Shown piece by piece: positions 1-8,196 of a stretch of 47,768 nt of DNA (positions within the stretch are counted from its first letter, which is position 1; each line of letters begins with the position of its first letter). The translations under genes were made by a program, and so were the position numbers. The DNA lies in contig CACHXE010000004.1 in assembly GCA_902583785.1 (NCBI GenBank), positions 1-47,768 of the forward strand, given 5' to 3'. The notes under the pieces were generated by a model. That model was not told the origin of the DNA, searched no databases, and saw only the letters and a list, made by a program, of their open reading frames with translations. The DNA is from an uncultured Pelagibacteraceae bacterium. Lineage in GTDB: Bacteria > Pseudomonadota > Alphaproteobacteria > Pelagibacterales > Pelagibacteraceae.

Positions 1-1
1 A

Positions 2-961
2 ATAGCTTTTTTAAAACTAAGAGGGATAATGTCTGGATCTCCTATTACTTTTCCTGGTCAACACATTGTTAATTTATTAATTGGAATATCAATTTTTGTA
101 TTAATTTATTTTTTATGTAGTTCGCAGTCTGAAAGTTTCTTTTGGAGCATGATCGCAATATCTTTTTTAATTGGTGTTCTTTTAATTATTCCAATTGGAG
201 GAGCAGATATGCCTGTAGTAATTTCAATGTTAAATTCTTACTCAGGTTGGGCGGCAGCTGGTATTGGTTTTACTTTAGAAAATACAGCATTAATTATAAC
301 AGGAGCACTTGTTGGATCATCAGGTGCAATTCTTTCATATATAATGTGTAAAGGAATGAATAGATCATTCTTTAGTGTGATACTTGGTGGATTTGGGGGA
401 GACGCAAGCGTTAGCAAAGATAAGAAAAAAGATCAAAAGCCAGTTAAAAGCGGTAACGCTGAAGACGCAGCATTTCTTTTAAAAAATGCTTCTTCAGTAA
501 TTATTGTGCCAGGATATGGTATGGCAGTTGCACAAGCTCAACATGCATTGAGGGAGATGGTAGATACTTTAAAGAAGAATGATATTAAAGTTTCTTATGC
601 TGTTCACCCTGTAGCTGGAAGAATGCCTGGACATATGAATGTTTTATTAGCAGAAGCAAACGTGCCATATGATGAAGTATTTGAATTAGATGATATTAAT
701 AATGACTTTGCAAATACAGATGTTGCTTTTGTCATTGGTGCTAACGATGTTACTAACCCTGTCGCAAAAACTGACCCACAAAGCCCAATTTTTGGAATGC
801 CAGTATTAGATGTGGAAAAATGTAAGTCTGTTTTGTTTGTTAAAAGAAGTTTATCCCCAGGGTATGCAGGTGTTGACAATGAACTCTTCTACCGTGAAAA
901 TACTATGATGTTATTTGCTGACGCTAAAAAAATGACAGAAGACATAGTTAAAAATATTTAA
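2..961 (+). CDS. pntB: NAD(P) transhydrogenase subunit beta, 5'-truncated by window edge
   Basis: C-terminal 319 residues of the membrane subunit of proton-translocating transhydrogenase, which moves hydride between NADH and NADP+ using the proton gradient. The reading frame is open from base 2, so the gene starts outside the window; the ATG at 29 is internal. Visible are several membrane helices including the conserved GGADMPVV and LNSYSGWAA stretches and [14 protein letters not shown]. They are followed by the cytoplasmic NADP(H)-binding domain with [38 protein letters not shown] and [11 protein letters not shown]. The alignment with E. coli PntB, as remembered, runs to the C-terminus without gaps of note. 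The next gene begins 2 bases after the stop. Certain apart from the missing N-terminal third. Confidence 0.96.
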   Translation: MAFLKLRGIMSGSPITFPGQHIVNLLIGISIFVLIYFLCSSQSESFFWSMIAISFLIGVLLIIPIGGADMPVVISMLNSYSGWAAAGIGFTLENTALIITGALVGSSGAILSYIMCKGMNRSFFSVILGGFGGDASVSKDKKKDQKPVKSGNAEDAAFLLKNASSVIIVPGYGMAVAQAQHALREMVDTLKKNDIKVSYAVHPVAGRMPGHMNVLLAEANVPYDEVFELDDINNDFANTDVAFVIGANDVTNPVAKTDPQSPIFGMPVLDVEKCKSVLFVKRSLSPGYAGVDNELFYRENTMMLFADAKKMTEDIVKNI

Positions 962-963
962 AA

Positions 964-1665
964 ATGCCAAAAACAAAAATCTTCTGTGATATTGCCGACA
1001 GTAAGGCAATAAATAAGTTTAATAAAAAATCAATTGTTAATGGTTTTACTACTAATCCAAGCTTAATGAGAAAAGCTGGGGCCAAAAGTTATGAAAAATA
1101 TTCAAAAATTTTACTAAAAATTTGTAAAAAGAAACCAATTTCTTTAGAAGTTTTTGCAGATAATTTAAAAGATATGGAAAAACAAGCTTTAAAAATAAAC
1201 TCTTGGGGTAAAAATATTTATGTTAAAATCCCTGTAGTAAACAGTAAAGGCAAGTTCACCGGTCAATTGATAAGAAAATTAAACAAAAAAAGAATTAAAC
1301 TTAATATAACTGCTGTTTACACAATTGCTCAAGTTAAGAAAATCAATAGATGTCTTGATAATAAAACTAATTCAATCATTTCAATTTTTTCTGGTCGTAT
1401 GGCTGATGTTGGAAAAGATCCAGTACCTATTATTAAAAAAGCTGTACAAATGACCAATAAAAAAAATAAGGTTGAAATACTTTGGGCAAGCGTAAGAGAA
1501 CCATATAACTATATTCAAGCCAAACAATTAGGTTGCCAAATCATCACAATGCCACCTAAAATAATTGATAAAGTTTCTAACTTTGGTAAATCATTCGAGA
1601 AATTGACCAAAGATACTGTCAAAGCCTTTTTATCTGATAGTAAAAAATCAAGATTTAAAATTTAA
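964..1665 (+). CDS. tal: Transaldolase family protein (small TalC/FSA-like type)
   Basis: A 233-residue TIM-barrel aldolase of the short transaldolase/fructose-6-phosphate aldolase group. Expected role: transfer of the dihydroxyacetone unit in the non-oxidative pentose phosphate pathway. Conserved features are the N-terminal FCDIADS (Asp9), GFTTNPSLM (residues 28-35), LEVFAD with Glu62, and YVKIPV, whose Lys88 should form the Schiff base. Length fits the ~220-residue small family rather than the ~320-residue E. coli TalB type. It begins 2 bases after pntB and so is probably cotranscribed with it. Its 3' end overlaps the convergent DUF2334 gene by 18 bases. Transaldolase versus true F6P aldolase activity cannot be told from sequence alone. 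Confidence 0.85.
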   Translation: MPKTKIFCDIADSKAINKFNKKSIVNGFTTNPSLMRKAGAKSYEKYSKILLKICKKKPISLEVFADNLKDMEKQALKINSWGKNIYVKIPVVNSKGKFTGQLIRKLNKKRIKLNITAVYTIAQVKKINRCLDNKTNSIISIFSGRMADVGKDPVPIIKKAVQMTNKKNKVEILWASVREPYNYIQAKQLGCQIITMPPKIIDKVSNFGKSFEKLTKDTVKAFLSDSKKSRFKI

Positions 1666-2424
1666 AATAGCTCGTTTTGACTTAAGGATTGTTTTGGTCA
1701 ATCCATTTAAAAATCTATAGTGGATGCCATTATTAATTTTTTTTAAAGCATCCTCGTAACAAATAAAGTTATTTTGGTTCTTTCGAATAAAGTTTTCAAA
1801 ATCTTGAAAATCTTTATCTTCCCAATAGTTTAAATGTATCTGAGTTGCTTGAATACCAAACGGCAGTGCATAAACTTTATAAAAAAGCTGAGGTATAAAT
1901 TTTATTTCCATTTCTTTATATGGCATTAGACCATAACCATCTATAACCTCGTTTATTCCAAACTTTTTTAATGCGTTAAAAGTATTTTTGTCATATGTGT
2001 GATTTGGGGCAAAAAAAGTTTCTATTACAATCCTTTCTTTTTTAAATATATTTAAACCTTCTTTTATTCTATCAATCTGTGTATCCAGCGTATGACCACA
2101 AAACTCTGATCTACCACCATATCCAAAGTAATCATTTCTTTTTGTGTCTTTATCATACACATGGTTGAGGCCATGCATTGAAATCTTCCAACCTTTATTT
2201 TGCCAGCCTCTTACTATGTCCCAAAAATTATTTTTTTTTGGGTAGGATAAAAGCTCACTATCTTTATTATTTGGAATAACTCCTAACACGGGTTTAATTT
2301 TATATTTGTCAAAAAGAACCTCGGATTTTTCCATTAAATCCCAATTCATATTTTCAGCGATATCATCAAGCCTGATGAGAATTCCTTTATTTTCTGATAT
2401 ATATTCTTTTATTCTTTTAAACAT
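1648..2424 (-). CDS. DUF2334 / polysaccharide-deacetylase-fold protein
   Basis: A 258-residue protein of the polysaccharide deacetylase-like superfamily (DUF2334 type). It shows the N-terminal ILIRLDDI motif (Asp20 and Asp21, metal/catalytic) and SMHGLNH with the HxxxH zinc pair His84/His88. A downstream FFAPNHTYD motif matches the third conserved region of such barrels. No signal peptide is apparent, so it is probably cytoplasmic. It is divergent from the GNAT gene with only 27 bases between starts, suggesting a shared promoter region. Such pairs are common in surface-polysaccharide loci of marine bacteria, but the substrate is unknown. Confidence 0.7.
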   Translation of the reverse strand: MFKRIKEYISENKGILIRLDDIAENMNWDLMEKSEVLFDKYKIKPVLGVIPNNKDSELLSYPKKNNFWDIVRGWQNKGWKISMHGLNHVYDKDTKRNDYFGYGGRSEFCGHTLDTQIDRIKEGLNIFKKERIVIETFFAPNHTYDKNTFNALKKFGINEVIDGYGLMPYKEMEIKFIPQLFYKVYALPFGIQATQIHLNYWEDKDFQDFENFIRKNQNNFICYEDALKKINNGIHYRFLNGLTKTILKSKRAILNFKS

Positions 2425-2451
2425 AGTAAGTTATTAATAGATTAATTTTTA

Positions 2452-3468
2452 ATGTCTGAATACAAAATTACTAAAATATCAGAAGTTGAGCAATCTCATC
2501 TTTCAGATTTTTACAAAAAAAATTATTTTGATCGGCATAAAAGCTTAATTAATAATTGGAAATGGTGGTATAGAATTGGTTATAGTAAATTTGAACCACT
2601 GATTATATCTTCAGGTGAAAAAGTCTTAGGGCAGGCAGGAACCCAACCAATTGACCTAAGCATTAATGGAAAAAAAGTTTTAGCATCATGGTTTTTAGAC
2701 TTCTCTGTTAATCCAGAACTAAGAGGAAAAGGTATTGGAAAAAATTTAACAAAGAAATTGATGGAAACATGTCCTAATCTAATAACCTTTTGTAACGAGA
2801 AAACATTAAAAATTGTTGAAAATTTTGGTTGGAAAGATAATTTTTCAACAGTCAGGTTAGCTAAACCAATCAATCCTTTAAAATTTTTGCCTATAGTAAA
2901 AAAAATCAAACTACAATTTGCTGACAACATTCTTAGAAAAATTATAAAAAAAGATTTAAAAAGTACAAAAATTAATCTTAAAAAAATTGACAATAATTAT
3001 AATGTTATCAAAGATTCATTTAAAATTAGAAAAATTTTAAATATTGAAAATTCTCCACAAATTTTAAGGGATGAGATATGGTTAGACTGGAGGATAAAAG
3101 ATTGTCCATATAAAAAAGACCTATATTTTTTTGAATATAAAAACAATTTTTTAATTGCTCATATTTTTTCAAAAAAAGGTATTAATAGACTTAATATACT
3201 TTTTACCTATTTTATTGATCAATCTTACGAAAAGGAAATTTTTCAAATTATATTGTCGTGGTCAGTAGATAATAATATTGATTTGTTATGGGCAATTAGA
3301 AAAAAAGAAACAGATTTATTTGAAAAAGTTTTTCCAAAAAAATTTACAAAACCAGCTACATTTGCATGTTGGAGCTCAGAACAAGATAATTTAAAGTCTT
3401 TATCAAATGGTTTAGATAACGTTCAAGGAATAGACTCTGATTTGGATAGTAGTATGTTAGAGGAATAA
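2452..3468 (+). CDS. GNAT-family acyltransferase, two-part
   Basis: A 338-residue protein. Residues ~1-130 form a GNAT acyltransferase domain: FSVNPELRGKGIGKNLTKKL (83-102) contains the acetyl-CoA-binding motif A with Arg91-Gly-Lys-Gly-Ile-Gly. The C-terminal half (130-330) is lysine-rich and may hold a second, degenerate GNAT-like unit, as in FemAB-like or surface-sugar N-acyltransferases. The substrate is not identifiable. It is divergent from the DUF2334 gene and may act with it on a cell-surface glycan (inference). It ends 7 bases before a fossil piece of a DMT permease gene. Confidence 0.7.
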   Translation: MSEYKITKISEVEQSHLSDFYKKNYFDRHKSLINNWKWWYRIGYSKFEPLIISSGEKVLGQAGTQPIDLSINGKKVLASWFLDFSVNPELRGKGIGKNLTKKLMETCPNLITFCNEKTLKIVENFGWKDNFSTVRLAKPINPLKFLPIVKKIKLQFADNILRKIIKKDLKSTKINLKKIDNNYNVIKDSFKIRKILNIENSPQILRDEIWLDWRIKDCPYKKDLYFFEYKNNFLIAHIFSKKGINRLNILFTYFIDQSYEKEIFQIILSWSVDNNIDLLWAIRKKETDLFEKVFPKKFTKPATFACWSSEQDNLKSLSNGLDNVQGIDSDLDSSMLEE

Positions 3469-3475
3469 ATTTACA

Positions 3476-3527
3476 TTATTTCTTAATAGGAATTGTTGGG
3501 TTTCTCGCTACTGAAATAACAATATTT
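3476..3527 (-). pseudogene. Fossil 3' tail of a DMT permease gene (direct repeat of 4390-4434)
   Basis: On the minus strand this stretch reads NIVISVARNPTIPIKK followed by TAA (3476-3478). It is nearly the same as the last residues of the intact DMT permease downstream (NIVTSTARHPTIPIKKD). At DNA level 3483-3527 aligns without gaps to 4390-4434 with 39 of 45 identical bases, in the same orientation. The stretch is too short to code for a working protein. It therefore looks like the leftover 3' end of an earlier permease copy, with the PanB-like gene now sitting between the two copies. Confidence 0.75.
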
Positions 3528-3570
3528 ACAAGGAATTGAAAAATACTAATTAGTTTGATTAAATACAAAT

Positions 3571-4383
3571 ATGAAAAATATTTATACTTGGGCGGCTAAT
3601 CCTGCAAAAAGAACTTTCACTGTAGGTGATATTATAGAAGCTAAAGGAAAAAAAATTCTTACACAAGTAACTGCAAATAATTCATTAGAGGCAAAAGCAG
3701 CTGAGGAAGCAGGTTTTGACATGATAATAGGAAGTGCTTCAAATGTTAAGAAGGTTCGGGAAGGATCTAAATCTCTTTTTTATACAGCAGCACTCGAACT
3801 ACATAATTATCCTACAGCCGAGGATGTGTTACGTGGTGCCTTTAAAGCTTTAGAGAATGGTGCTGATGCAGTTATGACCGCTAGAAGTATGGATGTTGTT
3901 ACTATGCTTGCAAAAGAAGATGTTCCAGTTATGGGTCATTTAGGTTTAGTTCCTAGAAAATCTACATGGATTGGTGGATTAAGAGCTGTAGGCAAAACTG
4001 CTGATGAAGCATACGAACTATTTAAAAAATTTAAACGTTTAGAAGATGCTGGGGCCTTTTCAGCCGAATGTGAAGTTATTCCTGAAAATATTATGGGGGA
4101 AATATCAAAAAGGACAAGTATTGTTACTGTATCTCTTGGATCTGGAAAAAAAGCCGATGTTATGTATCTCTTCATGAATGATATCTGTGGTGAGCAAGAA
4201 AAGTCCCCTAGACATGCAAAAGCTTATACAAATTTAAAAAAGATGAAAGATGAAATTGAAATCGAAAGAGTTAAAGCTTTAAAAGCATTTATTAAAGATA
4301 GTTTAGAGGGGAAATTTCCTGGGCCTGAAAATTCAGTAAATGTTAGTGAAGAAATTCTAGAAAATTTTAAAAAGAAACTTTAA
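3571..4383 (+). CDS. PanB-like (ketopantoate hydroxymethyltransferase superfamily) protein lacking metal ligands
   Basis: A 270-residue TIM-barrel protein related to PanB and the PEP mutase/isocitrate lyase superfamily. The best landmark is VMGHLGLVPRKSTWIGG (120-136), which matches the PanB signature GHLGLTPQSxxxxGG, followed by a Glu-x-x-Pro (168-171) equivalent to PanB's catalytic Glu. The PanB metal-site motif VGDSLG is replaced by IGSASN (53-58), and the second and third metal acids also appear changed. A standard Mg-dependent hydroxymethyl transfer is therefore doubtful. It is convergent with the DMT permease (4-base overlap) and bracketed by the repeated permease tail. A PanE-like gene lies in the same island, so a pantoate-like C-C bond chemistry is possible but unproven. 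Confidence 0.65.
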   Translation: MKNIYTWAANPAKRTFTVGDIIEAKGKKILTQVTANNSLEAKAAEEAGFDMIIGSASNVKKVREGSKSLFYTAALELHNYPTAEDVLRGAFKALENGADAVMTARSMDVVTMLAKEDVPVMGHLGLVPRKSTWIGGLRAVGKTADEAYELFKKFKRLEDAGAFSAECEVIPENIMGEISKRTSIVTVSLGSGKKADVMYLFMNDICGEQEKSPRHAKAYTNLKKMKDEIEIERVKALKAFIKDSLEGKFPGPENSVNVSEEILENFKKKL

Positions 4384-5303
4384 TCTTTTTTAATAGGGAT
4401 AGTTGGGTGTCTCGCTGTTGAAGTAACAATATTTTTCTTAAGCTGCATTTCTCTAAACACAATATATAAACCTGCGCCTATTATTATTATATTTCCGATA
4501 TAATTATTTAATGTTGGAATTTCAGAGAAAACAAAATAACCCACTAAAACTCCACCAAATATTTGCACATAAAGAATTGAGCCAAAAATAGCTCCAGGTA
4601 AATGTCTTGCTGCATTTACTACAAAAATTGTTGCAATTCCCCTCATTAACCCTGCCGCTCCATTTAACATTAAGTGGTCTAAAGAGACTGGCTTAAAAAT
4701 AAATAAGGCAAAAACTCCTGTTAAAACAAGCATTAATATTTTTCCATAAATCAAAAATGAAAATAAATTTTCTTTAAAGCCGTACTTTCTAACTATTAAA
4801 TAACTTGCTGATGCAAATATTGGGCAGAAAAGCGCTAAAAAAATATAATTATCATACTCTGTGCCAAAAGGATTAATGGAAATTATTGCTCCAATAAAAC
4901 CAATCAATATTGCTGTGAACCTTTTCCATCTTACCACTTCACCTAAAAATAAAACTGACCCAATAGTGATTAACAAAGGAATTAAAAATACAATGCTGTA
5001 CATCGTAACCATTGGTAATCGATAAAAACCTGTGTAACCGAAAAATAATGCCAAAGCCATTGTTAAAGCTCTAAAGAAGTGAACTGTAAAGTTAGCTTTT
5101 TTTAGTTTTCTCCAACCGTTTAAAGTTTGCGTGTATAAAACTATTGGAATTAAAGCGAACCAAGAATTTACAAAAATAATTTGAACAATTGAATAATCTG
5201 AACCTAAATATTTAACAATTGAATCACTTCCTACAAACAGGAAATAAGCAAAACATGCAAGAATAAAGTCTGTAAGGTAGACCCTTTCCGTAACTGATTT
5301 CAT
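4380..5303 (-). CDS. DMT-superfamily (EamA) permease
   Basis: A 307-residue integral membrane protein with about ten hydrophobic helices in two EamA-type repeats, the usual length for drug/metabolite transporters. Helix-rich blocks are visible at residues ~10-30, 40-57, 74-93, 97-120, 128-145 and on through ~285, ending in a basic tail. The transport direction and substrate cannot be read from sequence. It is the last gene of the leftward wing, starting 3 bases after the PhyH-type gene. Its 3' end is duplicated as a fossil upstream of the PanB-like gene. Confidence 0.85.
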   Translation of the reverse strand: MKSVTERVYLTDFILACFAYFLFVGSDSIVKYLGSDYSIVQIIFVNSWFALIPIVLYTQTLNGWRKLKKANFTVHFFRALTMALALFFGYTGFYRLPMVTMYSIVFLIPLLITIGSVLFLGEVVRWKRFTAILIGFIGAIISINPFGTEYDNYIFLALFCPIFASASYLIVRKYGFKENLFSFLIYGKILMLVLTGVFALFIFKPVSLDHLMLNGAAGLMRGIATIFVVNAARHLPGAIFGSILYVQIFGGVLVGYFVFSEIPTLNNYIGNIIIIGAGLYIVFREMQLKKNIVTSTARHPTIPIKKD

Positions 5304-5306
5304 TAA

Positions 5307-6296
5307 TTAATTTAGTTTCTTAGAATAATCTTGCTTGGAATGTTTATAAACAGGTAAATAATATTTAAATGTATATCCCTTGTTTAATGATTTCATGTAA
5401 GCTTTGTTCCAAAGAGCGACCCATTGTTGGTAAGTTTTAACTTTGATATTTTCTTTTTTGGCACTTCTTACATAAAAACTTGGTAATGGCTCTCTCCCTG
5501 AACTTTGCCCAGCTTTATGAAATCTAATGTCCATACTTATCCTAATATTTTTTGAAACATTTGGAAGAGAACAGTGAATTAATCTTTTGTCTAAAATAAT
5601 TATATCGCCAACATCAGCTTCAAGTGGAACCATTTTGCTATACTTATGGATAAGTTCTGAATTTTTTATTTCCACCTGACCTTTTGATCCGTGGTGGTGA
5701 TTTAACAAACCTAGTTTATTACTTTTAGGTACAGCCAACATACAGCCGTTCTTAGCATTAGTTTTTGTAAATGGTATCCAGACTGTCACCAAGTCAGTTT
5801 TGAATCTTGCTTTTTTATTTATAGTTCCTTCATCTTGGTGCCATGGTGTTCTACCAATTAAACCATCCATAAAATTTTTACCTGAATTTATATTTGGTTT
5901 TTTCACCCTAAAAGTTTGAACTGGATTTGAAAAAATTTCTTTACCAATAATTTTCTCAACTACATTTAAAATTTTATCCGATTTAATTAAATTGAATATT
6001 GACTCAGGATTAAAATATTCAACATTTTCATGTTTTTTAAAGTTTTGTGGGGGTCTATTATTAAAAACTTTTTCAAAAGTTACCCCAGATTTTTTGGTTA
6101 ATGCAAAATACTTATCCTGAAATTTTAATTTAAATAATCTCTTCGCTTCCTTCGTTGTAAAGTACTTTTCTATTAGTTTATTAGCTTTTGCTTCTAAATC
6201 ATTAAGTACAGGCTTGATATCTTTTTGAAAATTAAGGACGTTTCTTATTCTTATGAAACCTTTGGCTTTTAGCTCTTTATTTATTTTGTTTTTCAC
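5307..6296 (-). CDS. Phytanoyl-CoA dioxygenase (PhyH) family Fe(II)/2-oxoglutarate oxygenase
   Basis: A 329-residue protein with the facial triad of PhyH-type oxygenases: His153-x-Asp155 in TPWHQDEG and the distal His241 in DKRLIHCSLPN. Arg252 (NIRISMDIRF) is placed to bind 2-oxoglutarate. GDIIILDKRLIH is typical of the family's second strand pair. These enzymes hydroxylate or oxidise small molecules using O2 and 2-oxoglutarate. The target here is not predictable. The gene lies between livG and the DMT permease in the leftward wing, 46 bases after livG, suggesting a role in processing the imported compound. Confidence 0.8.
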   Translation of the reverse strand: MKNKINKELKAKGFIRIRNVLNFQKDIKPVLNDLEAKANKLIEKYFTTKEAKRLFKLKFQDKYFALTKKSGVTFEKVFNNRPPQNFKKHENVEYFNPESIFNLIKSDKILNVVEKIIGKEIFSNPVQTFRVKKPNINSGKNFMDGLIGRTPWHQDEGTINKKARFKTDLVTVWIPFTKTNAKNGCMLAVPKSNKLGLLNHHHGSKGQVEIKNSELIHKYSKMVPLEADVGDIIILDKRLIHCSLPNVSKNIRISMDIRFHKAGQSSGREPLPSFYVRSAKKENIKVKTYQQWVALWNKAYMKSLNKGYTFKYYLPVYKHSKQDYSKKLN

Positions 6297-6342
6297 AGTC
6301 TTAGAATCTTAATTTATTAATTAAAATCATATATCGTCCGTA

Positions 6343-7140
6343 TTAAACTGCAAGTGCTTTTCTCATTTCTTCGTCATCCATTTTTTTACCTAAATAAGCC
6401 TCAATTACAGCGTTATTATCCTTGATCTGGGTAGGGGTACCCTCTGCTATCTTTTCACCATGATCAAGAACTGTAACTTTACTACAGGTATCCATAACCA
6501 CTTTTAATATGTGCTCAATTATAATTAGTGTTAAGCCATATTTTTCTTTTAATCGCATTAATATCTTCATCAAATTATCAACGTTCACTGGTGATAGACC
6601 TGCAGCAGGTTCGTCTAACATTAATAATTTTGGTTTTCCTGCAATAGCTCTAGCTAAAACAAGAAGTCTTCTTTGACCTCCTGATAGTTCACTTGCATTT
6701 AACTCTGCGTAGTCAGCCAAACCAACAAAAGAAAGAAGCTCCATCATTTCCTCTTTAATGGTTTTCTCTTGATCCCATATCTTTTTTCTACCAGTAACAG
6801 CATCAATAAAACTATATGGCACTAAAGTATGATAGCCTGACATTACGTTATTTATTACTGACATATCTTGATACAACCTCAGTAATTGAAATGTTCTAGC
6901 TAATCCAAGCTCTCCAACTTTGTGTGGAGGCTCATTAGTAATATCGTTACCATCAAACTCAATGTAGCTACCTGGATCTGGTTCATAAACACCAGATACT
7001 AAATTAAAAAAAGTACTTTTTCCTGAACCATTTGGTCCGATAATTCCTCTAATTTCGTTTGCTGGCAATTCAAAATCAACTTTATTTATAGCTTTTAATC
7101 CACCAAATGCTTTCATTAATTTATTTGTTTTTAATAGCAT
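6343..7140 (-). CDS. livG: Branched-chain-amino-acid-type ABC transporter ATP-binding protein LivG
   Basis: A 265-residue ABC ATPase with Walker A GPNGSGKST, signature LSGGQRRLLVLARAIAGKP, Walker B LLMLDEP and the switch His in IIIEH. The C-terminal extension ending in EAYLGKKMDDEE is typical of LivG/BCA-type ATPases. Its first base overlaps the livM stop, so the two are translationally coupled. It should pair with LivF (9500-10225) to drive the LivH-LivM channel. The substrate may not be an amino acid; this transporter class also carries aromatic, alicyclic and other carboxylates. Confidence 0.92.
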   Translation of the reverse strand: MLLKTNKLMKAFGGLKAINKVDFELPANEIRGIIGPNGSGKSTFFNLVSGVYEPDPGSYIEFDGNDITNEPPHKVGELGLARTFQLLRLYQDMSVINNVMSGYHTLVPYSFIDAVTGRKKIWDQEKTIKEEMMELLSFVGLADYAELNASELSGGQRRLLVLARAIAGKPKLLMLDEPAAGLSPVNVDNLMKILMRLKEKYGLTLIIIEHILKVVMDTCSKVTVLDHGEKIAEGTPTQIKDNNAVIEAYLGKKMDDEEMRKALAV

Positions 7141-8129
7141 TATTTACTCGCTGCTCCTGTTTTGGTTTTAAATCTTCTATCAATAAAGTATTTGTCAATA
7201 AATCCACCAATGCCTTTGGGCATAAATAGAATTGTAAATACTATTGTTAATCCAAAAATAAATAATTGATACTCATAAAGTGGCCTTGTTAAATCATAAA
7301 CAATCGTAATAATAATCGCTCCAATTATTCCTCCCCAAATATGACCCAAACCACCAAAAACAACCATCGCTAAGAAAGTTACCATTTCAATTACAGTATA
7401 ATTATTTGGATGAATATATCCTGGAGGTAAATGAGCGTATACTGCACCTGCGCCTCCTGCAAACATTGCGCTTAAAACAAAAGCTAACATTTTATGTTTT
7501 TTTACATTTATTCCTGATGCTGCTGCAGAAATTGGATCTTCTCTAACCGCCATAAAAGCTCTTCCAACTGACGATCTTAAAACACTAAATGAAAAATATA
7601 TTGCTATCAGCATTATAGGCATTGCGATGTAGTAATATTTATCAGGAGTATCAAAAGGTACTCCAAAAATTATTGGCTGAGGTATATTGGAAATTCCATA
7701 AGTTGACATAAAAAAATCTCCGTTTTCAATAAACAATCGTATTGCTTCTCCACCACCAAGGGTAGCTAAGGCTAAATATGGACCTTCTAATCTAAAAGAT
7801 GGAATTGCGAAAGCCATACCAAATAAACCAGCTATTAATATTGCTGCAGGCAAGGTTAACCATAAACCGGAACCTAAATATAAAAACATACATCCAGCGG
7901 TGTATGAACCGACTGCATATATCCCAACATGTCCTACAGTAACCTGACCGCAAAACCCTTTCACAATATTTAGTCCTGCAGCAACAATGATATTGATACA
8001 AATTAAACTTGCTAAATGTGATTGATATAAATCTGTAAAAAAAATAGATGGCACTAACATTAAAATTATAAAAGCAATAATAAAACCTAAGAAAGGATAT
8101 TGTCTTATAATTTCTTTAAATTTATCCAT
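7140..8129 (-). CDS. livM: Branched-chain-amino-acid-type ABC transporter permease LivM
   Basis: A 329-residue inner-membrane permease with 8-10 hydrophobic helices and the LivM landmarks GLNIVKGFCGQVTVGHVGIYAVG (spread over residues ~52-75), RSSVGRAFMAVREDPISAAASGINV (cytoplasmic coupling loop) and FGGLGHIWGGIIGA near the C-terminus. It begins 67 bases after the livK stop; that gap holds a strong hairpin terminator, so livM expression is probably lower than livK. Partner permease LivH is encoded in the opposite wing. Confidence 0.92.
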   Translation of the reverse strand: MDKFKEIIRQYPFLGFIIAFIILMLVPSIFFTDLYQSHLASLICINIIVAAGLNIVKGFCGQVTVGHVGIYAVGSYTAGCMFLYLGSGLWLTLPAAILIAGLFGMAFAIPSFRLEGPYLALATLGGGEAIRLFIENGDFFMSTYGISNIPQPIIFGVPFDTPDKYYYIAMPIMLIAIYFSFSVLRSSVGRAFMAVREDPISAAASGINVKKHKMLAFVLSAMFAGGAGAVYAHLPPGYIHPNNYTVIEMVTFLAMVVFGGLGHIWGGIIGAIIITIVYDLTRPLYEYQLFIFGLTIVFTILFMPKGIGGFIDKYFIDRRFKTKTGAASK

Positions 8130-8148
8130 TATTTTATTGCCTTAAGAT

Positions 8149-8183
8149 TAAAAAATGAGCGGTAGTAATTAAACTACCGCTCA
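8149..8183 (-). terminator. Rho-independent terminator/attenuator between livK and livM
   Basis: A perfect 11-base-pair stem TGAGCGGTAGT (8156-8166) and ACTACCGCTCA (8173-8183) with a six-base loop. On the minus strand, in the direction of livK transcription, it is followed by a T run (8155-8149). It lies just after the livK stop at 8197 and before the livM start at 8129. It should end most transcripts after the abundantly needed binding protein and let some continue into livMG, a common arrangement for ABC uptake operons. Confidence 0.85.
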
Positions 8184-8196
8184 TAAATTTTAGTTA

